A stretch of 64,000 nt of DNA from Streptomyces echinoruber (GTDB lineage Bacteria; Actinomycetota; Actinomycetes; Streptomycetales; Streptomycetaceae), in contig NZ_BMWH01000013.1 in NCBI RefSeq assembly GCF_014651135.1, positions 96,999 to 160,998 on the forward strand, read 5' to 3'. The first letter of the stretch is position 1. Each line of letters starts with the position of its first letter. The position numbers and the translations under genes are program-made. Below, in pieces: positions 44,870-52,747 of the stretch. The notes under the pieces are model-generated. The model had not been told where the DNA came from, did not search any database, and saw only the letters and a list, made by a program, of their open reading frames with translations.

Positions 44870-45003
44870 ACCCCCCGTGGCGGCGTCCCCGCCGGGCGGG
44901 GTCCGGTGCGCGCGGCTGCGAGGCGGAAGACTCGGAAGGGACGGCGATGCCGTGGCCGTCCGCGCGGGCCCCGCGTCGCCCGGGGCGGGCAGGAGAGCGG
45001 CCC

Positions 45004-45261
45004 TCAGCGGCCCAGGGCCTGCCAGACCGCCACCACCAGCGCCCCCACCGCGGTGAGGGCCGCGACCGAGGGCAGGGGCCAGCGGGCGTGCTCCAGGGTC
45101 ACCACCCGGCTGCTCAGCTCCTCGACCTCCTTGGCGGTCTCCTCGGTGCGGTGGTTGAGCAGGGCGAGTCCGCCCTCGACGCGTGCGTGCGCCACGTCGA
45201 GGCGGCGGCGTAACTCCGCGAGTTCTCCATGGACGACGGGGTGCTCGGCATCGGTGGGCAC
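45004..45261 (-). CDS. small coiled-coil protein with C-terminal membrane anchor
   Basis: 85 residues: helical, heptad-like segment (about 12-55, ELAELRRRLDVAHARVEGGLALLNHRTEETAKEVEELSSRV) and one C-terminal membrane helix (about 65-82, VAALTAVGALVVAVWQAL). GTG 45261 has AAGGAG 8 bases upstream. Shape is like XhlA/haemolysin-type small proteins, but no confident family. A perfect inverted repeat lies 19 bases before the start codon. Confidence 0.75.
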   Translation of the reverse strand: MPTDAEHPVVHGELAELRRRLDVAHARVEGGLALLNHRTEETAKEVEELSSRVVTLEHARWPLPSVAALTAVGALVVAVWQALGR

Positions 45262-45279
45262 CGGTTCGCTCCTTTCCGG

Positions 45280-45308
45280 GTCATGCGCATCCCTTACATG
45301 CGCATGAC
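45280..45308 (-). promoter_or_regulatory. perfect inverted repeat upstream of the small membrane protein
   Basis: GTCATGCGCAT (45280-45290) and ATGCGCATGAC (45298-45308) are exact inverted copies around 7 bases. The site sits 19-47 bases before the GTG start at 45261, where an operator or leader hairpin would act. Confidence 0.6.
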
Positions 45309-45390
45309 GAGTGAACCCGTCCGGCGGGCGCGGCGGGAGAGTGTGCGGGCGGCATATGCGGGTCCGGCGCGCACACGGCGTGTGAACGGC

Positions 45391-45424
45391 GCGGACCCGG
45401 CGCCCTTGTGGGGGCCGGGTCCGC
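45391..45424 (-). terminator. terminator-like hairpin downstream of the 3-hydroxyacyl-CoA dehydrogenase
   Basis: GCGGACCCGGC (45391-45401) pairs with GCCGGGTCCGC (45414-45424), and inner bases can extend the stem. It is 95 bases after the minus-strand gene stop and before the next minus-strand gene. Confidence 0.65.
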
Positions 45425-45518
45425 GTACGCCGGAGCCTCGCCGCACGTGACCGGCCGCCGGTCCCGTTCGGGAGCGACCGCCGGTCGCGCTCAGGAGCAG
45501 GTGTTCAGGAGTAGGCGT

Positions 45519-46391
45519 TCAGGAGTAGGTGTAGAAGCCCGAGCCGGTCTTGCGGCCCAGCCGGCCGGCGTCGACCATCCGCTGCAGCAGCGGCGGAGCG
45601 GCGTACAGCGGCTCCTTGTACTCCTGGTACATCGACTGGGCGACCGAGGCGACCGTGTCCAGGCCGATCAGGTCGGCCAGCTTCAGCGGGCCCATCGGGT
45701 GGGCGCAGCCCAGCTCCATGCCGTTGTCGATGTCCTCCCGGCTGGCGATGCCGGTCTCGAACATCCGGATGGCGGAGAGCAGGTAGGGGATGAGGAGGGC
45801 GTTGACGACGAAGCCCGAGCGGTCCTGGGCGCGGATCGCATGCTTGCCGAGGGTCTTCTCCGCGAAGAGCTGGGCCCGGCCGATCGTGTCCTCGGAAGTG
45901 GTCAGGGCCGGAATCAGCTCGACCAGCTTCTGTACCGGGGCCGGGTTGAAGAAGTGGATGCCGATGACCTGGTCCGGGCGGGAGGTGGCCACCGCCAGAC
46001 GGACCAGCGGAATGGAGGAGGTGTTGGACGCCAGGATCGCGTCGGGACGGGTCACGACCTGGTCGAGGACCTGGAAGATCTCCGTCTTGACCTGCTCGTT
46101 CTCCACGACGGCCTCGATCACCAGGTCCCGGTCGGCGAACTCGCCGAGGTCGGTGGTGAAGCTCAGCCGGTCCTGCGTCGCCTCCCGTTCCTGCTCGGAG
46201 ATCTTGCCGCGTTCGACCGCCTTGCCGAGGGAGTTGAACAGCCGGGTGCGGCCGATCTCCAGGGCCTCGCCGGTGGTCTCGGCCACCCGTACGTCCAGGC
46301 CGGCGCGGGCGCACACCTCGGCGATGCCCGAACCCATCTGGCCGCAGCCCACGACTCCGACCCGTGCGATGTCTCCAGAGAAGCCGGTCAC
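45519..46391 (-). CDS. 3-hydroxyacyl(butyryl)-CoA dehydrogenase
   Basis: 290 residues. NAD-binding motif VGVVGCGQMGSGIAEVCARAG near the N-terminus, catalytic-region ASNTSSIPL and HFFNPAPVQKLVE, and the C-terminal helical domain (NGMELGCAHPMGPLKLADLIGLD) identify the single-domain enzyme of 3-hydroxybutyryl-CoA metabolism. GTG 46391 has AAGGGG 5 bases upstream. No other beta-oxidation gene is next to it. Expected role: oxidation/reduction between 3-hydroxybutyryl-CoA and acetoacetyl-CoA in primary or polyketide precursor metabolism. Confidence 0.94.
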   Translation of the reverse strand: MTGFSGDIARVGVVGCGQMGSGIAEVCARAGLDVRVAETTGEALEIGRTRLFNSLGKAVERGKISEQEREATQDRLSFTTDLGEFADRDLVIEAVVENEQVKTEIFQVLDQVVTRPDAILASNTSSIPLVRLAVATSRPDQVIGIHFFNPAPVQKLVELIPALTTSEDTIGRAQLFAEKTLGKHAIRAQDRSGFVVNALLIPYLLSAIRMFETGIASREDIDNGMELGCAHPMGPLKLADLIGLDTVASVAQSMYQEYKEPLYAAPPLLQRMVDAGRLGRKTGSGFYTYS

Positions 46392-46577
46392 TTCGTCCCC
46401 TTCGCTGCGCTGATCCTGGTTGATCCTGCCGTCGCAGGGCTGCCGTGGTTGGTGCCTGCTCCGATCGTGCACGTTACTCCCGGATATCGATGATCGATCG
46501 AGCGGGTCTGGCATCATGCCGATGCGGATGACGGTCCGTAATGGTAAGGATTCGGTGAGTGCGCGGATGTGCGGGGC

Positions 46578-46635
46578 GAGGGCGCACGGGCACAAGGGCG
46601 CACGGGCACAAGGGCGCACGGGCGCAAGGGCGTAC
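46578..46635 (+). repeat. 16-bp tandem repeat before the glycosidase-like gene
   Basis: Three 16-base copies (46578, 46594, 46610; starting GGGCGCACGGG) and a 10-base remnant lie just upstream of the ribosome binding site GGAGG (46636-46640). Confidence 0.9.
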
Positions 46636-46646
46636 GGAGGTGCGGT

Positions 46647-47939
46647 GTGGGGCGGTTGTCACGGCGGGCGTTCGCGGTCGCGGCACTGGCGGCGCTGGCG
46701 ACGGGCGACGGAGCGGCGGCCGCCGCACCGGGCGGCGGAACGCGCACCGGCGCACCGGACGGCGGGACGCGGACCGGCGCACCGGGCGCCGTGGCGGGCC
46801 GCCGGCGCGCGGCCACGCGGATGCGCGGGGTGTGGCTGGCGACGGTGGCCAACCGGGACTGGCCCTCCCGGCCGGGCCTGAGCGCGGCCGAGCAGCGCGC
46901 CGAACTGCTCGCCCACCTGGACACGGCGGTGGACCGGCGCCTCAACACGGTGATCTTCCAGGTGCGGCCCACGGCCGACGCGCTGTGGCCCTCGCCGTAC
47001 GAGCCGTGGTCGCAGTACCTCACCGGGACCCAGGGCAAGGACCCCGGCTGGGACCCGCTGGGCACCGCGGTCGCCGAGGCGCACGCGCGCGGCCTGCGGC
47101 TGCACGCCTGGTTCAACCCCTACCGCGTCGCCACGCACACCGACCCCTCCCGGCTCGCCCCCTCCCACCCGGCCCGCAGGCACCCGGACTGGGTGGTGGC
47201 GTACGGCGGGAAGCTCTACTACAACCCGGGGCTGCCGGAGGTGCGCGCCTTCGTCGAGGAGGCGATGCTCGACGCGGTGCGCCGCTACCCGGTCGACGCG
47301 GTCCACTTCGACGACTACTTCTACCCGTACCCGGTGGCGGGCCGGTCCTTCGACGACGACGCCGCCTACGCCCGCCACGGCGGCGGCTTTCCGAGCAGGG
47401 CGGCGTGGCGGCGCGACAACATCGACCGGCTGGTGCGGGAGACCGCGGCCGGGATCGGGAAGATCCGGCCCACCACCCGGTTCGGCATCAGCCCCTTCGG
47501 GGTGTGGCGCAACGCCGCCACCGACGCGCGCGGCTCGGACACGCGGGCGGGCGTGCAGACCTACGACGACCTGTACGCCGACACCCGCACCTGGGTGCGG
47601 GAAGGCTGGATCGACTACGTCGTGCCGCAGCTGTACTGGAACATCGGCTATGCCCCGGCGGACTACGCCACGCTGCTGGCCTGGTGGGCGGAGGTGGCGC
47701 GGGGCAGCCGGACGCAGCTGTACGCGGGTGAGGCGCTGTACAAGGCGGGTGACCCGGCGCAGGGCGCGGCCTGGCAGGACCCGGCCGAGCTGTCCCGGCA
47801 CCTCACCCTCGCCGAGGACTACCCGCAGGTGCGCGGGCACGTCTTCTTCGCCGCCCGGGACGTGGCGGCGGACCGGATCGGGGCGATGGCGCGGGTGGTC
47901 GCCGACCACTACCGGCAGCCGGCGCCGGCCCCGCGCTGA
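46647..47939 (+). CDS. Tat-exported glycoside-hydrolase-like protein (GHL10/DUF187)
   Basis: 430 residues from GTG 46647, with GGAGG 6 bases upstream. The signal is twin-arginine: LSRRAFAVAALAALATGDGAAAA. The mature part is a barrel of the family-10 glycosyl-hydrolase-like group (MRGVWLATVANRDWPS, LDTAVDRRLNTVIFQVRPTADALW, LRLHAWFNPYR, AVHFDDYFYPYP, GISPFGVWR, DYVVPQLYWNIGY). Such proteins act on cell-wall or extracellular glycans. Relies on the Tat system encoded at 4.7-6 kb. A longer GTG start at 46569 would include the repeats and is unlikely. Confidence 0.92.
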   Translation: MGRLSRRAFAVAALAALATGDGAAAAAPGGGTRTGAPDGGTRTGAPGAVAGRRRAATRMRGVWLATVANRDWPSRPGLSAAEQRAELLAHLDTAVDRRLNTVIFQVRPTADALWPSPYEPWSQYLTGTQGKDPGWDPLGTAVAEAHARGLRLHAWFNPYRVATHTDPSRLAPSHPARRHPDWVVAYGGKLYYNPGLPEVRAFVEEAMLDAVRRYPVDAVHFDDYFYPYPVAGRSFDDDAAYARHGGGFPSRAAWRRDNIDRLVRETAAGIGKIRPTTRFGISPFGVWRNAATDARGSDTRAGVQTYDDLYADTRTWVREGWIDYVVPQLYWNIGYAPADYATLLAWWAEVARGSRTQLYAGEALYKAGDPAQGAAWQDPAELSRHLTLAEDYPQVRGHVFFAARDVAADRIGAMARVVADHYRQPAPAPR

Positions 47940-47952
47940 CGCACCCGTCCGG

Positions 47953-48156
47953 TCACTGCGGCGGCGAGGTGCTCTCGCGGTGCCGGATCTCGGTGTCGGG
48001 GCCGGGCGAGCACACGGCCTCGTGCCCGTCCTCGAACCGGACGCGGAACGGCGGGTTGCCCTCCTCGCCCATCACTTCGACGATCCGACCGACCCGGTCG
48101 TGCTGTCCGACCACCCTGCCGTGCTGGACAAGCTGGTCGCCCACGGTGGCCCGCAT
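47953..48156 (-). CDS. DUF1918 small protein
   Basis: 67 residues, DUF1918: MRATVGDQLVQHGRVVGQHDRVGRIVEVMGEEGNPPFRVRFEDGHEAVCSPGPDTEI. ATG 48156 has AAGGAGG 6 bases upstream, so the longer frame is not the start. An SH3-like small beta barrel of unknown function. It converges on the glycosidase-like gene with 13 bases between stops. Confidence 0.9.
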   Translation of the reverse strand: MRATVGDQLVQHGRVVGQHDRVGRIVEVMGEEGNPPFRVRFEDGHEAVCSPGPDTEIRHRESTSPPQ

Positions 48157-48265
48157 GATCGGCCTCCTTACGTGCGCAAGCAGGTCTGCGGTCTTCCCTC
48201 GCCCCAAGCCTACGGCGGTCGGGGCGGAGGGGGGACCGGGTGTGCGTGTCCCGCGGCCGTCTCGG

Positions 48266-49210
48266 TCAGCCGCGCGCCCGCTGGGTGACGGCGATGCAGA
48301 CGAGCACGGCCACGGCCGTCAGGGGGGCGGCCGCCGTCAGGTGCTCGTGCAGCAGCAGTACCGACCACACCAGTGTGAGCAGGGGCTGGGCGAGCTGCAA
48401 CTGACTGGCCCGCGGGATGCCCACGGCCGCCATGCCCCGGTACCACACCACCAGCCCGAGGAACTGCGAGCCGAGCGCGACCCACAGCAGCCCGGCGACG
48501 CCGTGCGCGCCGAGGTGCACGGGTTCGTACGACAGCGCGACGGCCGCGGCGGGCACCGTCAGCGGCAGGCACAGCACCAGCGCCCAGCCGATGACCTGCC
48601 AGCCCGGCAGGACCCGGGCCAGCCGGCCGCCCTCCGTGTACCCGGCGGCGCACACCAGCAGCGCGGCGACGAGGAAGCCGTCGGCGGTGTTCAGGGTGCC
48701 GCCGCTCTGCCGCACCGTGAAGGCGCCCACCGCCGCGGCCCCGGCCAGGGCGGCCGCCCAGAAGGTGCGCGAGGGGCGGCTGCCGGTGCGCAGGGCGGAG
48801 CAGGCGGCCGTGGTCAGGGGCAGCAGGCCGACGACGACCGCGGCGTGCGCGGTGGTCGACGTCTCCAGCGCGAGCGTGGTGAGCAGCGGGAAGCCGACGA
48901 CGACACCGGCGGCCACCACGGCCAGGCCCGGCCAGTGCCGGCGCTCGGGCACCGGGACGCGCAGCGCCAACAGGCAGCCGCCCGCGACCAGGGCGGCCAG
49001 CACGCTGCGCACGGCCACCAGCGACCAGGGGCCGAAGCTCTCCAGGCCCCACGCGGTGGCCGGGAAGGTGAGGGAGAAGGCGACGACGCCGAGGGCGGCC
49101 TGGAGGGTGCCGAGGGCGGCCGCGGCACGCGGGGGGTGCGGGGGCCGGGCGGGGCCGGCCGGAGCGACCGCTATCCGGGCATCGGCAGTAGCGCTACTCT
49201 GTGCTGTCAT
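48266..49210 (-). CDS. EamA-family DMT transporter
   Basis: 314 residues with ten hydrophobic segments in two EamA repeats (FSLTFPATAWGLESFGPWSLVAVRS and ALGSQFLGLVVWYRGMAAVGIPRASQLQLAQPLLTLVWSVLLLHE). Drug/metabolite exporter with unknown cargo. Its ATG (49210) overlaps, on the opposite strand, the ATG of the MocR regulator (49209-49211), so the two are divergent from one point and the regulator probably controls the transporter. A TACGCT lies 5 bases upstream of the start, so it may be leaderless. Confidence 0.92.
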   Translation of the reverse strand: MTAQSSATADARIAVAPAGPARPPHPPRAAAALGTLQAALGVVAFSLTFPATAWGLESFGPWSLVAVRSVLAALVAGGCLLALRVPVPERRHWPGLAVVAAGVVVGFPLLTTLALETSTTAHAAVVVGLLPLTTAACSALRTGSRPSRTFWAAALAGAAAVGAFTVRQSGGTLNTADGFLVAALLVCAAGYTEGGRLARVLPGWQVIGWALVLCLPLTVPAAAVALSYEPVHLGAHGVAGLLWVALGSQFLGLVVWYRGMAAVGIPRASQLQLAQPLLTLVWSVLLLHEHLTAAAPLTAVAVLVCIAVTQRARG

Positions 49211-49220
49211 GCACCAGCGT
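49187..49220. promoter_or_regulatory. shared start-codon promoter region with palindrome
   Basis: A 12-base perfect palindrome AGTAGCGCTACT (49187-49198) overlaps a -10-like TACTCT (49195-49200) eight bases before ATG 49209. On the minus strand TACGCT (49215-49220) lies 5 bases before the transporter ATG. The palindrome is a candidate operator for the MocR regulator. Confidence 0.6.
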
Positions 49221-50723
49221 AACAGCGTGGGCGAGTTGACGGAACGGCTGCGACGGGACCTCGACCGCTACTCTCCTGGTGAGAAGCTGCCGTCGAGCCG
49301 GGCGCTCGTGGAGCGGTTCCGGGTGAGCCCGGTGACCGTCTCGCGCGCACTGGCGCAACTGGCCGCGGAGGGCCTGGTGGTCACCCGGCCCGGCGCCGGC
49401 GCCTTCCGGGCCCGCCCGCGCGCCGCCACCGCCGCCGCGGGGGACACCTCCTGGCAGGCGGTCGCGCTCAGCGCGGACGGCGGCGCCGACCTCGTGCCGC
49501 GCACGGTGGACGCCTCCGGCGTCCTGGTCTCGCTCGCCGCCCCGCCGCCGGGCGTCATCGAGTTCAACGGCGGCTACCTGCACCCCTCGCTCCAGCCCGA
49601 GCGGGCGATGTCCGCGGCGCTGGCCCGCGCGGGCCGCCGGCCCGGCGCCTGGGGGCGGCCGCCCATGGAGGGCCTGCCGGAGCTGCGGGAGTGGTTCGCG
49701 CGCGGCATCGGCGGCCCCGGCGGCACGGTCACCGCCGCCGAGGTGCTGATCACCGCGGGCGGGCAGGCGGCGCTGACCACCGCCCTGCGCGCGCTGGCCC
49801 CGCCCGGCGCCCCGGTGCTGGTGGAGTCGCCCACCTACCCGGGCATGCTGGCGATCGCGCGGGCCGCGGGCCTGAGGCCGGTGCCGGTGCCGGTCGACGC
49901 CGACGGGGTGCGGCCGGAACTGCTCGCCGACGCCTTCCGCGCCACCGGGGCCCGCGTCTTCGTCTGCCAGCCGCTGTTCCAGAACCCGACCGGCGCCGTC
50001 CTCGCGCCCGACCGGCGCGGCGAGGTGCTGCGGATCGCCCGCGGGGCCGGCGCCTTCGTCGTCGAGGACGACTTCGTGCGGCGGCTCGCGCACGCGGACG
50101 CGGGCCCGCTGCCGCCGCCGCTGGCCGCCGAGGACCCCGACGGCGTCGTCGTGCACGTCTGCTCCCTCACCAAGGCCACCTCCCCGAGCTTCCGGGTCGG
50201 CGCCCTGGCCGCCCGCGGCCCCGTCCTGGAGCGGCTGCGCGCCATCCAGGTCGTCGACACCTTCTTCGTGCCGCGCCCGCTGCAGGAGGCCACGCTGGAA
50301 CTCGTCGGCTCCCCCGCCTGGCCCCGCCACCTGCGGGCCGTCTCGGCCGCGCTGACGGCGCGCCGGGAGGTGACGACGGCCGCCCTGCGCCGGGAACTGC
50401 CCGAGGCCGGGCTGCCGTTCGTCCCCCGCGGCGGCTACCACCTCTGGCTGCGCCTGCCCGACGGTACTGGGGGCACCTCCCAGGCTTTCGGCCCTGGGGG
50501 AGAATCCGCCCTGACCGCCGCCGCCCTGCGCGCGGGCGTCGCCGTCACCCCCGGCCGCCCCTACTTCAGCGCCGAACCCCCCGCCCCCCACATCCGGCTG
50601 AGCTTCGCGGCGGTCGCGGGGGAGGGGGAGATCGAGGAGGGGGTACGGCGGCTGCGGGCGGCGTGGCAGGAGGTGCGCCCGGCCGCCGCGATCGCCGAAA
50701 CCCGTTCGACAGCCCGCCGTTGA
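49209..50723 (+). CDS. MocR/PdxR-type GntR regulator with aminotransferase domain
   Basis: 504 residues: N-terminal GntR winged helix (about 8-75, GELTERLRRDLDRYSPGEKLPSSRALVERFRVSPVTVSRALAQLAAEGLV) and a class I aminotransferase-like domain with the PLP Lys in CSLTKATSPSFRVG. It probably represses or activates the divergent EamA exporter. Near residue 420 the protein has a 13-residue Gly-rich insert (GTGGTSQAFGPGG) encoded by a palindromic sequence. Leaderless start is likely. Confidence 0.9.
   Translation: MHQRNSVGELTERLRRDLDRYSPGEKLPSSRALVERFRVSPVTVSRALAQLAAEGLVVTRPGAGAFRARPRAATAAAGDTSWQAVALSADGGADLVPRTVDASGVLVSLAAPPPGVIEFNGGYLHPSLQPERAMSAALARAGRRPGAWGRPPMEGLPELREWFARGIGGPGGTVTAAEVLITAGGQAALTTALRALAPPGAPVLVESPTYPGMLAIARAAGLRPVPVPVDADGVRPELLADAFRATGARVFVCQPLFQNPTGAVLAPDRRGEVLRIARGAGAFVVEDDFVRRLAHADAGPLPPPLAAEDPDGVVVHVCSLTKATSPSFRVGALAARGPVLERLRAIQVVDTFFVPRPLQEATLELVGSPAWPRHLRAVSAALTARREVTTAALRRELPEAGLPFVPRGGYHLWLRLPDGTGGTSQAFGPGGESALTAAALRAGVAVTPGRPYFSAEPPAPHIRLSFAAVAGEGEIEEGVRRLRAAWQEVRPAAAIAETRSTARR
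50464..50502 (+). repeat. palindromic GC-rich element inserted in-frame in the MocR gene
   Basis: About 39 bases with nested inverted repeats (CTGGGGGCACCTCCCAG and CTCCCAGG...CCTGGGGGAG), encoding 13 residues between LPD and ES-ALTAAALRAG, where the fold has a loop. It resembles the small palindromic repeats scattered in Streptomyces genomes; boundaries are approximate. Confidence 0.55.
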
Positions 50724-50741
50724 GCTGTGAGGATGCGCGTC

Positions 50742-51203
50742 ATGACCGACACCCCGCCGCTCCCCGACGGCTACGAGTTCTCCGCCGACGCCGACCGGAT
50801 CGACGCCGCCCGCGTGCACCGGTGGCTGTCCACCGACGCCTACTGGGCGCTGGGGCGGCCGCGGGAGAAGCAGGACCGGGCGATCGCCGGGTCGCTCAAC
50901 TACGGGGTGTACGAGGCGGTGACGGGGGAGCAGGTGGCCTACGCGCGGGTGGTCACCGACCGGGCGACCTTCGCCTGGCTGTGCGACGTGTACGTCGATC
51001 CGTCGGTGCGCGGCAAGGGCCTCGGCACCGCCCTCGTCGCGGCCGTGCGCGAGCACCTGCGGCCGTACGGGCTGCGGCGGATGCTGCTGGCCACGCACGA
51101 CGCGCACGGCGTCTACGAGAAGGCGGGCTTCGGGCCGCTGGAACGCCCGGAGCAGTGGATGGCACTGTACTTCGCCCGGCCCCGCACCCGCCCCTCGAAC
51201 TGA
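50742..51203 (+). CDS. GNAT-family N-acetyltransferase
   Basis: 153 residues. Acetyl-CoA site VDPSVRGKGLGTALVAAVREHL (about 86-107) and the closing strand GLRRMLLATHDAHGVYEKAGFGPLE are typical. Starts after the regulator with 18 bases between, so likely cotranscribed with it. ATG 50742 is used, with GAGG upstream. Substrate unknown, possibly an amino compound exported by the EamA protein; that link is speculation. Confidence 0.9.
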   Translation: MTDTPPLPDGYEFSADADRIDAARVHRWLSTDAYWALGRPREKQDRAIAGSLNYGVYEAVTGEQVAYARVVTDRATFAWLCDVYVDPSVRGKGLGTALVAAVREHLRPYGLRRMLLATHDAHGVYEKAGFGPLERPEQWMALYFARPRTRPSN

Positions 51204-51210
51204 CTACCCG

Positions 51211-51675
51211 TCAGGCGCGGGTGTAGTCCGTCGTCAGCAGCAGGTCCTTGGCGGGGCCGGCCACCCGCCACACCGTGCGCCAGCGGTCGGCGCCGCGGAC
51301 GGTGAACTCGCCGCGGTACAGGTCGGCCGCGCAGGGGTGCTCGGCCACGTGCCGGCCGGTGGTCAGGTCCAGATCGTGGAAGGGGCGCCCGTCGGCGAAG
51401 CGCACATCGGCCGTGCCCGGCGCGGGGCCGGGCAGGAAGCGCAGCACACGCCCGGCGGCACGGGCGGTGCCCCGCCAGACGAACGTGCCGGACTCCTCGT
51501 AGCGCAGCCCGCCCTCCCCCTCCCCCTCCCCCTCCTCCTCCGGCAGGGGGCGCAGGACGGCCGTCCCGGTGAACCGGCCCTCGTCGCCGCCCGCGAGGTC
51601 CCGCACCGACCGCTCGATCCGCCACGTCCCCGCCAGGTACGCCAGCGCGTCGGCCACCGGCCAGAACTCCTCCAT
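51211..51675 (-). CDS. DUF6314-like protein
   Basis: 154 residues, lipocalin-like small protein (YLAGTWRIERSVRDLAGGDEGRFTGTAVLRPL..., ARVLRFLPGPAPGTADVRFADGRPFHDLDLTTG, EHPCAADLYRGEFTV). Domain name is recalled from the pattern and unverified. ATG 51675 has GGAAGG upstream. A run of EEEGEGEGEGG is encoded by a purine-rich simple repeat near 51510-51545. Converges with the acetyltransferase. Confidence 0.7.
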   Translation of the reverse strand: MEEFWPVADALAYLAGTWRIERSVRDLAGGDEGRFTGTAVLRPLPEEEGEGEGEGGLRYEESGTFVWRGTARAAGRVLRFLPGPAPGTADVRFADGRPFHDLDLTTGRHVAEHPCAADLYRGEFTVRGADRWRTVWRVAGPAKDLLLTTDYTRA

Positions 51676-51934
51676 GCCGTCCTTCCGCCTCTCGTCGCCC
51701 ACCGGTTGCCGCACGCCCAAGGACGCCCACCGGCCTTTCTATGGTGCCGTTCGGATTTCTGACCGGTGTCCGGCATTTCGAAAGCCCGGTTTCCGGGTGC
51801 GGAGCCGTGGAGCATCCATGTCACGCACCCGGACCCGCTGGAGAATCGGTCCGATCGTCACCGTCGCCCCGGCGGCCTCGGCCGTCCTCCCGGTCCCCGC
51901 GCCCGCCGTGCCGCCGTCGTCGCCCCCGGCGCGG

Positions 51935-52633
51935 TCAGCCCTGCCCGCCGCGGCGGAACCAGCCGCGCCTGGCCGGCGCCGGAGGCGGCGGCGCGGCGGG
52001 CGGGGGCGCAGCAGGCGGCGGCACGGCGGGCGGACGCGTCGCCGGGCCGCCGAACGGGGGCAGGGTCTTGAACCGGTCGTCCAGCGTGACCGTCGGGGTG
52101 ATCCGGTGCAGGGCCGCGCGGACCAGGGTGAGCGGATGGTCGGGGAAGTGGGCGTCCCACTGCTCGTGGTCGGCGACGTGGTACGGCAGCCCGCCCCGCA
52201 GGCCGGGCGCGTAGGGGTGGGGGCGGAAGTAGTCCGCGGGGCCCACCCGGGCCATGACCGCCGCCTCTCGCACACCGGTCGTCGCGCCCTCGGTGGCCTG
52301 CACCTTCAGCACCGTGCTGCAGCCGGCCTTCGGCAGCGTCCAGGAGCCCAGGAAGACCTGGCCGTGCCCGTTCGGCCGCGGCACCTTGATCAGCTGGCGC
52401 ACCGCCGGCACCCCGCCGACGGTCCCGAAGGCCGCCTCGATCAGTCCGCCACCGGCCGCCGCCGCCCCCTGCGCGAGCCCGGCGCACAGCCGCCCGGGGT
52501 CCTCCAGCGGGGCCGGCAGGTCCGGCACGAGCGGGAAGAAGTGCACCGACAGCACGAGCCCCCGCGCGTCGGTCCACACCCCCTGCTCCCGTTCGGTGAA
52601 ACCGGCCAGGTCAAGACCGGTGATCGGAGTCAT
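51935..52633 (-). CDS. hypothetical protein with proline-rich C-terminus
   Basis: 232 residues, not recognised. The N-terminal 190 residues look folded (VWTDARGLVLSVHFFPLVPDLPAPL, VPAVRQLIKVPRPNGHGQVFLGSWTLPKAGCSTVLKVQATE, GPADYFRPHPYAPGLRGGLPYHVADHEQWDAHFPDHPLTLVR). The last 40 are PPAPPP repeats ending in basic RRGWFRRGG. Several ATG codons at 52633-52654 compete as start and none has a clear ribosome site. Divergent from argC. Confidence 0.75.
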   Translation of the reverse strand: MTPITGLDLAGFTEREQGVWTDARGLVLSVHFFPLVPDLPAPLEDPGRLCAGLAQGAAAAGGGLIEAAFGTVGGVPAVRQLIKVPRPNGHGQVFLGSWTLPKAGCSTVLKVQATEGATTGVREAAVMARVGPADYFRPHPYAPGLRGGLPYHVADHEQWDAHFPDHPLTLVRAALHRITPTVTLDDRFKTLPPFGGPATRPPAVPPPAAPPPAAPPPPAPARRGWFRRGGQG

Positions 52634-52677
52634 GGCCATCATGGCGGCCATCATGCCGGGCGGTGCGGCCCCGTCCG

Positions 52678-52709
52678 CATACTGATGCACACTATTGCAT
52701 AAACGTGCA
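52678..52709 (+). promoter_or_regulatory. ARG-box-like operator upstream of argC
   Basis: GCATACTGATGCA (52678-52690) and TTGCATAAACGTGCA (52695-52709) are adjacent imperfect TGCA palindromes as in Streptomyces ARG boxes, about 40 bases before the argC ribosome site GAGGAGGAGG. Likely ArgR binding. Confidence 0.7.
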
Positions 52710-52747
52710 GTGAAACGTATAGTCATGCCGTCGAGGAGGAGGATTCC

